In this document: positions 11,290-22,260 of the stretch, one piece after another
How the letters are laid out: every line of letters begins with the position of its first letter
Numbering within the stretch: the stretch's first letter is position 1
Assembly: GCA_019775845.1 (NCBI GenBank)
Contig: JADQAV010000074.1
Location: forward strand, 1-50,708
DNA from: Myrmaecium sp. VS I D KN 1
Lineage: Eukaryota; Ascomycota; Dothideomycetes; Valsariales; Valsariaceae
DNA: 50,708 nucleotides
Direction: 5' to 3'
Notes under the pieces: model-generated
What the model was told of the DNA's origin: nothing
The model's database searches: none
What the model saw: the letters and a program-made list of their open reading frames with translations, nothing else
Made by a program: the position numbers and the translations under genes

Positions 11290-13317
11290 TCACCTCTCCC
11301 TCACCGCCATCACGCTCCTCCCGCCATCCCCACTCAGCCGGCCCCTCACCTTTACCCTCACACACCCAGTACCCAACCGCTCCGGCCTCCCCAACCCATC
11401 CACATCCCTCAGCAATCCCGGAGCAAACACCAACGCCTCCCCAACCCTCAACTTCACCACGCGCCTCATCAGCCCCTCCCCAAGCCCCTCCCTCTCCCCG
11501 GCCGCCACCGCCGCCGCCCCCGCCAGATGCCGCTCCAGCACGCCCGCCCACTGCGGCGACGAGAACCGATGGACCCAGGTGGAGGAGCTCAGGTCGAGCA
11601 GGCGCGGGTCCAGCGTGGGCTCCTGGGTGCTGATGGCGACGCGGGCGTTGAGGTGGCGCTGCAGGGAGACGGTGCGCAGCAGGGCGGCCGTGAAGCTGGC
11701 CCCCGCGCTCGTGGGCGAGGCGAGGTACTTGTGCGCCTCGTCGCAGGCGATGACGACGCCTCCGTCACCGCTGGCGTGAGAGGTGGGGCTGGAGCTGGAG
11801 CCGGGGCTGTGCGCTTGCAGGAAGAGGTCCAGACACATCTCGAAGAGCCCGCACGCCGTGCCCGGGTCGACGAAGGGGTCGGTGAGGTCGAGGATGGTGA
11901 GGTGCGAGGGGGGCGTGGCGAAGGTGGCGTCGGTGAGGTCGGGGGTGGTGGGGGGCGAGGGGGGCGTGGCGGAGGTGGGGTCGGTGAGGTCGGGGATGGT
12001 GAGGTCCGAGGGGGGCGTGGCGAGGGTGGGGTCGGCGGGGAGGTCGGTGCTGGGCTGCGTCTTGCTCAACTTGTTCTCCTTCTTCTTCTTCTTTGGCTTC
12101 TTCTTCCCCACCGCCGCCGCGTCCAGCGCAGCGGGGACCTCGCGCGGATCCAGGAAGCCTTCCAGAATGGCGAGGCGCTGGGCCAGCGGACCCAGCTGAG
12201 CGGGGCTGAACCGCTCCCCGTCCAGACGACGGCGAAACTCGCGGTAGGAGAAAGCGTACGCCAACCCCTGGTCCTCCTTCTCCCGCACCATCCGCCGGAG
12301 GATGCTGCCGATCAGCTCGACGTACAGCGGCGGCGCCCCGTCCGACTCGTCGCACGCCATCAGCTGCTTCAGCCGCTTCGCGTTCAGGTGGTGCGACTGG
12401 AACTGCAGCCGTTCGACGGTGAGGGTGCCGGCTCCAGCTACTCCGGGGATGGCCTCGTACGCCTTCTTCAGCGCCGTGTAGTTCCACGGCGACACCAGCA
12501 CCTTCACTGGGATCCCGGCCGAGGCTAGATAGGCCGCTTCGCAGATCCCGCCGCCGCCGCCACCGCCACCGCCGCCGGACTCGCCTCCCCCGCCTCCCCC
12601 GCCCACATCGTAGTGAAAGACCAGCCCGCTCAGCGGCGCGGGCAGCTTTCCCAGCGCCGGCGTCGGCTTGAGACAGTTCTCCAGCAGGCAGCAGAGCGTG
12701 TGGCTCTTGCCGCTGCCCTGGGACCCGCAAATGAACGTCGACCAGGGCGCGTTCGTGTTCAGAAACAGCAGCCGGTCCATGGCCGGCACGTCGGCGTGGA
12801 CGTCCTCGGACGTCAGCATCCCTTGCACGGCATACTGCCGGAAGACGTCCGTCTGGCGGAAGATCGAACCGGCTCGCCGGTGATCGGAGAGCTTGCGCAT
12901 CGCGTACCCGATCATGAGCGGGCTGTTGATCAGGTCCTCCCGCTCGCCGTTGGCGTCGGAGGAGCCGTGCTTGAAGTGCTGCAGGTACCGCTGTGCGGCT
13001 TGCTCGTAGGTCTCCTCTTGATTCAGCTCGACGGACGACTCGGAGTCATCGGACGGCGTCGAGGCGGCGGAAGAGGAGTCGGACATGGTGGCTGGTGATG
13101 GTTCGGTTGTGGCTGTGGCGCCGAAGGTGAAGGGCGATGATGATGTCGTTGGCGTTGGCTGGATGTCGGGCGATGAGGTGGCGCTTGCGCTGCTGGAGTC
13201 CCACGACGACGAGGATGAAGCCGATGATGAGAACGATGATGATAATGACGACAACAGCGGCGCAGCGGCGCGGAAGGTGAAGGTGAAGGCCTTCGCGCCG
13301 GATGGGAGGACCGACAT
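11290..13317 (-). CDS. uncharacterised fungal P-loop ATPase
   Basis: A single exon encodes 675 residues; an in-frame ATG at 13086 (MSDSSS) may be the real start, removing a Ser-rich stretch of 77 residues. Walker A is GSQGSGKS near residues 196-203, just after NTNAPWSTFIC, and Walker B is VVIACDEAHKYL near 517-528. This spacing and the DEAHK motif recall HerA/FtsK-type or AAA-like ATPases, but I cannot assign a named family. Conserved-looking segments are INSPLMIGYAMRKLSDHR, VLVSPWNYTALKKAYE and LAYAFSYREFRRRLDGERF. Low-complexity insertions interrupt the domain: a Gly tract near 238-256, a Lys-rich stretch near 405-418, and three 17-residue tandem repeats near 428-479. GC content is very high. 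Function unknown; probably ATP hydrolysis coupled to nucleic acid or protein remodelling. Confidence 0.8.
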   Translation of the reverse strand: MSVLPSGAKAFTFTFRAAAPLLSSLSSSFSSSASSSSSWDSSSASATSSPDIQPTPTTSSSPFTFGATATTEPSPATMSDSSSAASTPSDDSESSVELNQEETYEQAAQRYLQHFKHGSSDANGEREDLINSPLMIGYAMRKLSDHRRAGSIFRQTDVFRQYAVQGMLTSEDVHADVPAMDRLLFLNTNAPWSTFICGSQGSGKSHTLCCLLENCLKPTPALGKLPAPLSGLVFHYDVGGGGGGGESGGGGGGGGGGICEAAYLASAGIPVKVLVSPWNYTALKKAYEAIPGVAGAGTLTVERLQFQSHHLNAKRLKQLMACDESDGAPPLYVELIGSILRRMVREKEDQGLAYAFSYREFRRRLDGERFSPAQLGPLAQRLAILEGFLDPREVPAALDAAAVGKKKPKKKKKENKLSKTQPSTDLPADPTLATPPSDLTIPDLTDPTSATPPSPPTTPDLTDATFATPPSHLTILDLTDPFVDPGTACGLFEMCLDLFLQAHSPGSSSSPTSHASGDGGVVIACDEAHKYLASPTSAGASFTAALLRTVSLQRHLNARVAISTQEPTLDPRLLDLSSSTWVHRFSSPQWAGVLERHLAGAAAVAAGEREGLGEGLMRRVVKLRVGEALVFAPGLLRDVDGLGRPERLGTGCVRVKVRGRLSGDGGRSVMAVRER
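11881..12033 (-). repeat. three tandem 51-bp repeats inside the ATPase gene
   Basis: Units 11881-11931, 11932-11982 and 11983-12033 match closely and keep frame. Each encodes 17 residues of the form ATPPSxLTxPDLTDxxx. They lie between Walker A and Walker B, in a Lys/Ser/Thr-rich insertion. Confidence 0.9.
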
Positions 13318-15565
13318 GGCTTTTTAAAGTGTAGCTGCAGCAGCAGCAGCAGGCGGAAAACTGAGAAGAATATTATTTACGTGGTTTGGCAGCGACGGCA
13401 CGGGTCGGTTAGCAAACTTCATTCAGGGACGGGTAAGGTTGAGTTGAGATGAGGTGAGGTTGTTTGTGGTTCACAGTTGGTGACTAGGTGAGTGAGGGTT
13501 CGGAACAAACGTCGGGGCGGTAGACGACAGGTGAAGATGTGGGGACGGGATCTACCTGGAAGGGTTTGCTGTTGTCCCTGTGGGGCTTGCTTCCCGTTCA
13601 TTCTCCACTCTCTGTCTTCTAGGGCTGGCTGTGGGTGAGGCTGTAACGGTTTTTTTCCCCCTTCGCTTCGAGACTATTGAGTTGGCCGTTATGTGGCATA
13701 GAGGTGACTAGGGATGGACAAAGGGTGGTTGAGATGGATATGTTCGTTTGAAGATGGACTAAAAACTTTCTCTTCTTTTCAGACCCTTATATGGTTTCTG
13801 ACCACGTTTATTACTAGCCACGTGGTTAATAAAAAAAAGACCTATACTACTGATAACACTATTTCTTATATTATTATTATTATAAAGGTACTTGGTTATA
13901 TACTAATTATTATTTTAATATAGTTAAGATAGTATTATATTATTCTCTATACAGGCTTAAATTAACGGCGGCGTACTCTTTCAGATAACTTACTATAAAA
14001 CCCTCGTTTTTTATACTACGGTAAAATCCAGAAATACTACGATTACTTATGAGCAAGAATATAATAGAAAAATTCAGCGTTACAGAATCGTATCGAATGA
14101 TTTGCGACGACTTGACGGAATAAAAAGAGAAGAGAAGCGGAAGTAAAAATCCATCGGAAACGGAAGCGCCATAAAGAGGATCACATTTACGCTTCCTTTC
14201 CGGCGAGAGCGTTATATGACCGTCTGGGCGTGTATGTTTGCCAGGAGGGACTAAATATAGAATGGAGTCTTGTGCGTGTAAGACGTCGCCTTGTCCTGCC
14301 GTTTTTATAATCTCTCTCATCATCCTCTCTCTCTGGAGGCTAAGGACGGCAATACAAATAAGGTGACCAATACGTATGTTTGACTAGGCGACGGTGAGTG
14401 AGATAAAATCCCGTATGCACCCTGCTTATGAAGAAGAACAAGCACAGCACTAATCGATGTGTCGTGTTACACCCGAGACAGCTCTTACGAACCGGTGCGT
14501 ATGTAGGGGATAGGCTGCTTGACCAGCCCTTGGAGCGTTTGTTGTAAACCCCTCTCGCGCTCTTTCTGTCACACGCTCCCTTTCTTTCTCACTCTCTCCA
14601 TCTCTCTGTCTTCCCCTCTCCTTCCTGTTCTTTCTGTTTATCTTCCTGTTCGGTTATCTGCCTGATCGTGGTCTCAAGAGCGCGCTGATAGAAGGAGAGA
14701 GGCGACGTTGTAAGGATGGAGGGTCTAGTTGTTTTAACATGCTCTCTTTTTACTCATGTTAGGCAAGCAAACGAAATGGTCTTTGCTCACACCAATCAAA
14801 AAGATTCTGACCAGGAGACTGTTGATTTTTCTCTTTTTAGGGCAGCATCATGCTTAAGATTATGGTTCCTTGTGCCATATTAGTTAGCCATCTCATCCCG
14901 ATGACACCTGTTCCTGTTTTTCTTTCCCGTTTCCCGGTATCAGGACGTGGTGGGACTTGAAACATGGCGTCCGTGGCAGGAGGAAACTGAAACGACGTCT
15001 GACTCGTGCGGCTCGCCGCGGAGTGGGCGGATACTTGTCAAGTTGTCTGCCCCTGGGGTTTCTGACGACCGTACGTACATCACCTTTTCTTGTATTCCAT
15101 GGAGTAAATAACATATAGAGAAGAGGTCGCCTCTTTCTCTATCGTATCACTACTCAGTAAACTGAGTCGCGAACACGGAGAGGATTGAATGTTTATCGGA
15201 GCGAAGGGGAAGGTCATCCTGTTTCAAGCCTTGCGAGGCGAGTCGCGCTGGCCACCCGATTGGAGGAAAGCGACCGCTTGGCGACCGTGGTCGCTATAAA
15301 CACCAAACGTTGCCCCTGCTTCGAGATGATGAGCGGAGATTCATTACACGCGAAAGGATTGAGGTCCTTCTCTTCTCGTGTTATATCTCATACCATGGCG
15401 CACTGGGGCTCGAGTCCTGTGGGTCGACGCCCGTGTTCTATGTACTGTACGTATATATACAGTATATCCTTTCCGCCTTCTTCAAACGTGACTTTTCGCC
15501 TCCCGTTTCTTCTCGAGTCCGTTCTTTGAACATAGTCATTCATTCTTTTCTTCTTTCACGACAGC
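13318..15565. other. 2.2-kb spacer with an AT-rich tract and pyrimidine-rich leader
   Basis: No convincing gene. The stretch 13776-14100 is strikingly AT-rich against its neighbours (listed separately). Around 14540-14660 lies a long CT-rich tract. An open frame on the minus strand (13940-14323) runs through the AT-rich part and has no recognisable domain. The last 400 bp serve as promoter for the secreted-protein gene, with a TATA-like element near 15450-15460. Confidence 0.55.
13776..14100. repeat. AT-rich tract, possible RIP-mutated repeat relic
   Basis: About 300 bp dominated by A and T with many TpA steps and few CpA or TpG, including runs of TTA/ATT units near 13878-13925. It is isolated in GC-rich DNA. 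In ascomycetes this pattern fits an old repeat worn by repeat-induced point mutation. No family can be named and no terminal repeats are visible. Confidence 0.45.
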
Positions 15566-17584
15566 ATGCTGTCACTTCCGTTCGTTCTTCTGGCGGTGAC
15601 CGCTGTGCGGGCCGCATTGACCTCGTCTTCTCTGGAGAAGTACACCGATGTTCTCGATCTCGATTACTCCTTCGGGCCCGTCAAGGAGGCCTACTGGACC
15701 GGATATCCTCACCATCGACGAACCCCGTTTGCCGTACGTGTGTTACGCCATCATCTCCAGGCCAATTACTGATACATACTGGCTCAGGTCTCGTCTGATG
15801 GCAGCACCGCCTACCTAGCCTACCTGGACAGCTCCGAAACCGACGTCCACGTTCAGCAGGTTGATCCAACGACCTTCACTGCAGTTGGTACTGCTGTGAC
15901 AATCAGCGGTGCTAAAGAAGCAGGCGGTCTCGTCGCTCACTCGGACGGCTTTGCCCTCCTAACCAACGAGGCTCTCCCCAGCGGCACCACGGATGCTCCT
16001 GCCGACAGCACGCCAGTGCCTGTCCTCTACCGCTACACGGACGGCGAGCAAACCTTCAAGACATTCCTCGGCGGGCCCGGGGTGCATGCCTCCGACGGCC
16101 TTTCCGCCAGCCCGGACTTGAACGGCGATCTCGTGTACAGCGAAAAGGCTGGCCTGTATGGCGCCTACTTTGTCGTCACAGACTACACAGGCGACGCCTC
16201 CGGCCATTACGGTGACAGCATCCAGTACGTCAACACAATAGGCGAGCTCCAAACCATTACCGGTGCGACAAGCTCCTGGGGCTGCAGTCACAACACCGGC
16301 ATCGCCTTCGAAGCGGCGGACGAAGCGCCCTTCGCCTCCATCTGCGCTGAGGACCAAGGCGCCATCTGGCTGAACACCAACGGCCAAGGCATGACGACTG
16401 TCGGCGTCAAGATCTCGAACGAGAACACGACCAACGGCGCCTCCAACGAGCCGATGGGCGGAATGAGCGGGTCCTACTCCGGCCTGGCCCGCTTCATCGA
16501 CAGCGACCGCTACATCTTCACCTGGGTGTCGCGCGGCGCCATCGACCTCACGCTGAACGAGTGGATGGGCGAGGGCTACACGCACTCCCTCAACCGGACC
16601 AACAACCGCAACGTCGCCGTCGCCGTCTTCAGCAACAAGACCACGCTCGACGGCGAAGAGGCCACCTCGGAAGTCGGCGCCGCCTCGGGCGACGACCAGG
16701 TCAACTGGCTCACCCAGGGCACCAACGACTGCAGCAACGCCCACGTCGCCGTCTTCGACGATGCGAGCGCCCTCGTCACCTGGGAGGAGATCGCCGACCC
16801 GATCTGCGACTACATCGCCATGGGCTGCCGGGGCGCCTTTGCCGGCACCAAGTTCCAGCAGGTCGACTCGGCCGGCAACGCCGTCGGCGACCCGCTCACG
16901 GCCTCGGACGTCTACGTCGCCGGCGACATGGTCACCATGTCCGATGGCCGCATCTGCTGGCCGTACGTCAACATGACCTGGACGCTCGACGAGGCCGTGG
17001 CCTACGGCGGGTCCACCGCGACGACGACGAAGATGAGCTTTGCGTGCATGAGCGTGAGCTCGAACGGCACGACCACTGCTTCCACCACCACCACCGCCAC
17101 CACGGCAGAAGCATCAGCATCAGCGGTGCAAGCTACCCTCGCGTCTACGACCGCAGCAGCAGCAGCCACCTCGCCCATCGCCGAAGAAGCAGAAGCCGCT
17201 ACGTCCTCCACCCCCGCCGCAGCCGTCACACCTTCTTCCTCCTCCTCCTCCTCCGCCGCCGCTGCCGTCGTCGCCCAACCACTCACCTCTGCCGCCGCCC
17301 AGCCCGTGACCACCACCCTATCCACCGCCGCAAGCCGTCCCACCTCCACCCAAGCAGCGGAAGCCATCATCCCCTCCTCCTTTGCCACCGAGCAACCGGA
17401 CGTTCCCACCGCGACCTCCGCGGCCATCGTCCCCGTCACGTCCGCAGACGTCCTGCCGTCCTTCTCTCTCGAGACGGCAACGGCGAGCGCGAGTGCGACG
17501 CCTGGGGAGGGAGACGCGTTCGGATGGCGCCCGTGTAGGGGCCATCGGGGGCGAAGGTGGGGGTGGTGTTGGGGACGGGTTTGA
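15566..17584 (+). CDS. secreted protein with Ser/Thr-rich mucin-like tail
   Basis: Exons 15566..15733 and 15788..17584 (54-bp intron, GTACGT...CTCAG) give 654 residues. A clear signal peptide, MLSLPFVLLAVTAVRAA, targets secretion. Residues of about 20-475 form a globular ectodomain rich in short strands (SSDGSTAYLAYLD, HSDGFALLTNEAL, DSDRYIFTWVSRG) with paired Cys (WGCSHN, ASICAEDQ, NDCSNAH, DPICDYIAMGCRG); a beta-propeller-like fold is my inference. Sequons such as NKT and NMT are present. From about 480 to 630 it is almost only Ser, Thr, Ala, Pro and Val, typical of an O-glycosylated wall stalk. The end is odd: instead of a hydrophobic GPI signal it closes Arg/Trp-rich (GRRWGWCWGRV), while the next frame reads GARVGAIGGEGGGGVGDGF. 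No named family recognised. Confidence 0.82.
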
Positions 17585-19246
17585 GATGGGTTCACGTTGA
17601 GTTTGAGCAGCAGAATGGGGGTTAGGGGGAGGGGAGGTTGGTGGGAGGTGGGATTCTTTTCTGTTTTTCTGCTGGTGAGGATGTGTGTTGATCCATCCTT
17701 TTTTTTTTCTTTGCTTGTTCGACGTGGGGAAAGGTGATGAGATACGTTGCGAGACGGTCGATCGGAGGATGGGTATGTAGGGCGAATGAAAACATCAACA
17801 TTCTATCTGCACCTGCTGCTGTCTCTCGAAAGACGTGAAATGAGGTATTAAACGATACCTTGTGCTTTGTCGTGAACACATCCTGTCCGTATATGGCATA
17901 TACAGTATAAAATATAGATTAGAGCAGTGGAACGACGGAGTAACTCCAGTAAGCAAAGCAAAGGAGAGCAAAGCCCAACCCTTTCTCATTTCTCAAGCTA
18001 CCCGCTATCAAGAATCAATGGAAACTGATTCCTGTCTGCGTGGACACCTCGGCTTTTCATCCACGGGGAGAAGAAGCATAGGTCGTCCTCGAGAATGGGT
18101 GATAGTTCTCGCCGATGATGGGTGTGTATGCACGAGAGAGTAAGTGTGTAAGGTACAAAGGGTTATGATTGTCATAATCGCTTTCGAGGACCGAGGGTTA
18201 TTCCTCAGCCTCATTCTATACCTATCGCCTTAACCCATGGACGTCAAGCCTCTCCACAAACTAATCATCAGCCTATTGCGTCTATCTACTCTATCACTAA
18301 CGTTTTCCCAATGTGACGAATGGATATCCACAGCAGACGCGGCATGCTATCCGTATCCTTACCCTCACTACCACCCGACTACTGCGTTCGTGACGAAGCA
18401 GGTGCCCCACGCGATCTGCGTCGTCGAAGAACACTCGATCCTTTTCAGGGAAAGAAAACAAATATACTGCAGAAGTTCAAACTGCGTTGCCTGCTGTAGG
18501 GGAGTGGTAGTCACAATGAAAGCTTTATACCTACCTATCTTATCGTGCTCTCCAGCGTAAGAGAGGTCTCCCGTCCCTTGAGGGGCAGGGTAAGTACAGA
18601 CCGTAGAGCCCGGTACCGCAGCACTGTCAGAAACCCGAGGCAAGTGTTCGCGCCTTCTTTTCACTTGCGTGTCTGCATACATAGGGGCGTACGGTGAAGA
18701 TGCAGTACATACCGTACCTTCTGCATCCTACTCATGTTACTTGCCCCTGTGAAGTATTGTATCCACGCGTCGGCAATCGCGTGCCCGCCTCTCGAGGTAT
18801 TATCATCCATTTGCGGGCTCAGGAACTCAGGTATCTACCTTACGCATCAACATCTATATCCCTGCTTACGGTACCAAATACTGTCTGCATACATACATAT
18901 GAAGGGGCGAGTGGAGCGTTTAGGAGATTCGAGGAGGTGTGAATGAACGCGCGGGGTTCCCGACGGTCACTATACCGATTCGATCTCCCATTTTACATGT
19001 ATCTTTCCTTCTTTATTTCAATTTCCTTTACTCGTTGGGGTTAGACATGAATGCAACAAGAAATAATAAGGAAGACGATGTGGCACAGTGCGGAGGATAT
19101 TCACGTTTCTTTTTCGTTTTCTTTCTCTCAGGGAAGGTAGGGTACATCGTCACAAAAGAATCCACCCTCTCTCTCATCTAATAATACTCACAGGTCTTTT
19201 TTCCCTCCAACGCCCCACAGAAAAGAGACAAGAAGGAACCTCTCCC
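17585..19246. other. 1.7-kb spacer between two 3' ends
   Basis: Lies between the secreted-protein gene (+) and DUG2 (-), which converge. I see a T-rich tract near 17698-17712 and scattered short open frames without domains. No gene supported. Confidence 0.6.
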
Positions 19247-22200
19247 CTACCGACCCTCACCCCCATCCCTCTCCACCCTCCCCCCACCCCCACCAAACAC
19301 CCACCCAAACACCCCCTTCGCCTTATACAAGTTCACCAGGCGCAGACGCTCGTTGTCCAAATGCGCCGCGTCGCTCGCCTGGCCGACGGGGAGCTGCGCC
19401 GCCGGCGCCCCGAACGCCTTCTCCAGGAAGCGGATGCTGGGGATGCTGCCGCCCTCGCGGATGTACAGCGGCTTGCGCGAGGCGGCCCAGCTCGCGTCCG
19501 ATCCCGAGCTCGCAGCGGCGGCGGCGGCAGGGGGCGCGAGCGTGGGAGTGGCCTCGGGAGGAGTGAGCGTGTCTGTGCTGTCGTCACTCCCGGTCTCCGA
19601 GACGGGCGTGACGGCGCCGCCGTTCGCCAGCGTGGAGCTCGTCGGAGGGTTTTCGGCAGCGCTGGGCGAAGGTGACGGTATCGATCCCGCCTCCGCCTCC
19701 GTATGCGTGCCTCCGGGTACGGCGGAGCTCCGCCGCCTGACGCCGGCGTGCTGGTGGTGGTCGACCCCGCGCACCGGGCCCCACACGTGCATGATGCCCT
19801 CCTCGAGCGTGCGGAAGATCTCGTTGTTCAGGTCGCCGAGCCAGGGCTCCGCGATATGGTCGATCGTGACCGCGAGGCGGTTTTTGCTCTCCAGCGCGGC
19901 GAACTCGCGCTGCAAGAACGCGGTCAGCTGCGCGGCGACCTGGCCCGCGGTTTGGTTGGGCACGAGGCGGAGGGAGAGGGCGGCGCGGGCGAGGCGCGGG
20001 ATGATGGTGCTGTTCTCCGGACCGGATGTGGTGAATCGGTGGATGGTAAGGCTGGCTTCGCGCCAGCGGCGCATGAGGGAGTTGGCGAGGGCGTCGGCAG
20101 GACCGAGCGCTGGGTTGCGCGCAAGTAGGGTGGCGGTGATGTCGTCGTAGAGGGAGGCTTCCTCGGCAGAGAGGGGCAGGATTGGATCGTAGAACCCAGG
20201 GAGCGAGACATGGCCGTGCTTGCCTGTCAACTTGGCCAGCAGCATGACAAGGTCCTTCAGTGATTCGTCCAGTAGCGCCGACCCGTCCACACCCGAATGC
20301 AGGTCCGGATGCGGCGAGCTGATCTCGACGGTGGCGTGGATGACACCGCGCAGTCCGTACGTGAGGCACGGGACGTGATCGTCAAGCCAGTAGCTGTTGG
20401 CCAGCAGTATCCAGTCGACGTCGCCGATGAGGGCCTTGTTCTCGCGCACGGCACGCTCGAAGCCGCGCGAGCCGCACTCCTCTTCTCCCTCGATAAGGAA
20501 GACGATGTCCGACTCGAGGGCCTGCGTGGCGATCAGGTCTGTTACTGCGTAGATGGCGGCCATGATCGGTCCTTTGTTGTCGGAAACGCCGCGACCGTAC
20601 AGGTAGCCATCGATACCTTCGAGTGAGAAGGGGTCGACGATCCAGTTGCCCTGGTCGTTCTCCGCCGCAATTACGTCGTAGTGGCCGTAGAACAAAATCC
20701 TCCGGCGCGGACCCGAGGTGGCTCGATTGGCGCGGAAATGCGCATAGACGATCGGATTGTACGGCTCCTCCGTGTTCAGCATCTCCGTCGTTGCCGCACC
20801 GAAGTTCTTGAACACGGAGCGCAGGTATGACGCGCCCCGCCGACAGTCACCACGGTAGCGCGGATCTGACGAGACGGTCCGGTAGGAGACAAACTTCTTC
20901 AGTGACTCGAAGAGATGTTCTGTAAGCAGATTAGTACACCCTGCCTAACGGTAACATCCGTCATACATACCATTGCTTGTCGCCTTGTTGGCCGCCGCAT
21001 TCGTAGAGCAATCTCGCACATCCCACACCGCGACCGTATCGTCGTTTCCACCCGTGACGAACACCGGAGTACCCTTATGCACAGTGAATGCACTCGCCAA
21101 CACCAAGCCCTCATGCGCCCGAAACCCGGTCACCCTCTCATACATTCTCCCGAACTTCTCCACACAACCATTCTCACCGCCAGCAAAGAGAAATCCCCCA
21201 CCCACACTCAGCGTCAGCACATCTCCGCCATCCGTATTCAGCCTCCTCACCAACTGCTTCGTCTCCAAATCCCACACGTTCACCTCCCCTTCCAAGCGGC
21301 CAGCGTACAAGAACGTCCCATCCAGCGCCAAACTCAACACGCTCTCCCCCTCCTGCTTCTCGTCCTCCAAGCAACACACTTCGTACATCCTCCCCCCATT
21401 CCTCCCATCCAGACCCCAAATCTTGATCGCCCCATCCCCGCCTCCAGAAATCAACACCTCGTCGCTTCCGCTCTCCTGCGGATCCAGCAGCTCCTCCTGC
21501 AAGATGCCCCTCGCAAGCAGCATGCAGTACACATACCCAAAGTGCGCGAACGGATGCGTGTAGCTCTTGTCAATCTCCAGCAGCCGGCCGCCCTTGGCGT
21601 CGCGGGGCTTTTTCGGTTCCTGGGGGCGGGGCGTGCGGTGTCCGCCGGGGCCGGAGGAGTCAAAGAACCGGTCGGCGCGGTAGGAGGGGTGCGTGTGCAG
21701 GGCCGGCAGCGGCCGCACGTCCTTCTCCTTCAGGTCGTACCATTGGATCGAGGTGTTCTGGGCGCCCAGGTAAAGCGTCTGCAGCGAGGAGGAGTAGGCG
21801 GCGCAGAAGATGTCGCCGACGTCGTGCGTGGAGTAGAGGCTGTAGAGGTGGGTGAGGGTGCTGGTAGACCAGACCTACGGCCATGGACGGACGCGCATTA
21901 GCATTTGGCAGGGATGGGAGGTGTGACGCAGAATGTTGCACGGAGGATACTCACGTTCAGGATCCGATCGCCGGCGGTGCTGAAGAGCAGGTCTTGCTCT
22001 GCACTGAGCGTGAGCCCCAGCACGCTCCCTTTGTGACCCTCGATCGTGGCCTTCTTCTCATATGTGTCGAGGCTGTACACGAGGATTTCGCCGCCTTGTG
22101 TGCCTGCGAAGATGTACTCGCGCGAGACGGCCAGGGCTAGGATGGAGGCATTGTGACGCATACGGTGGAAGAGCGCTGGCGTTGCAGCCGGGACCTTGCT

Positions 22201-22260
22201 GCCGGTGGCATCGGCATAGCCACCTTCTGCTACCTGCGGTGCGGAAGACGGGGCGGACAT
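19247..22260 (-). CDS. DUG2: Dug2, WD40 plus M20 peptidase subunit of the glutathione degradosome
   Basis: In yeast Dug2 pairs with the amidotransferase Dug3 to remove gamma-Glu from glutathione in the cytosol. Exons complement(21955..22260), complement(20971..21874) and complement(19247..20919), with introns of 80 and 51 bp, give 960 residues; yeast has 878. WD40 repeats fill about 30-390 (ALAVSREYIFAGTQGGEILVY, ISGGGDGAIKIWGLDG, FVTGGNDDTVAVWDV). The M20 domain follows: ILFYGHYDVIAAE, YLYGRGVSDNKGP, LIEGEEECGSRGF, LTYGLRGVIHATV, SSPHPDLHSG and, at the end, YIREGGSIPSIRFLEKAFGA and QLPVGQASDAAHLDNERL. About 100 low-complexity residues (near 787-885) are inserted right before YIREGG. Another intron (complement(22389..22432), TACTAAACAAC branch) probably lies in the 5' leader. 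The start is chosen because MSAPSS is the first Met before the first WD repeat. Confidence 0.95.

Noticed and set aside
11044-12528. Long plus-strand open frame opposite the ATPase gene
   Set aside because: Antisense shadow of a GC-rich coding region; the product is Arg/Gly/Val compositional with no domain.
13940-14323. 127-residue minus-strand open frame in the AT-rich tract
   Set aside because: No domain, no start context, and codon use follows local AT composition.
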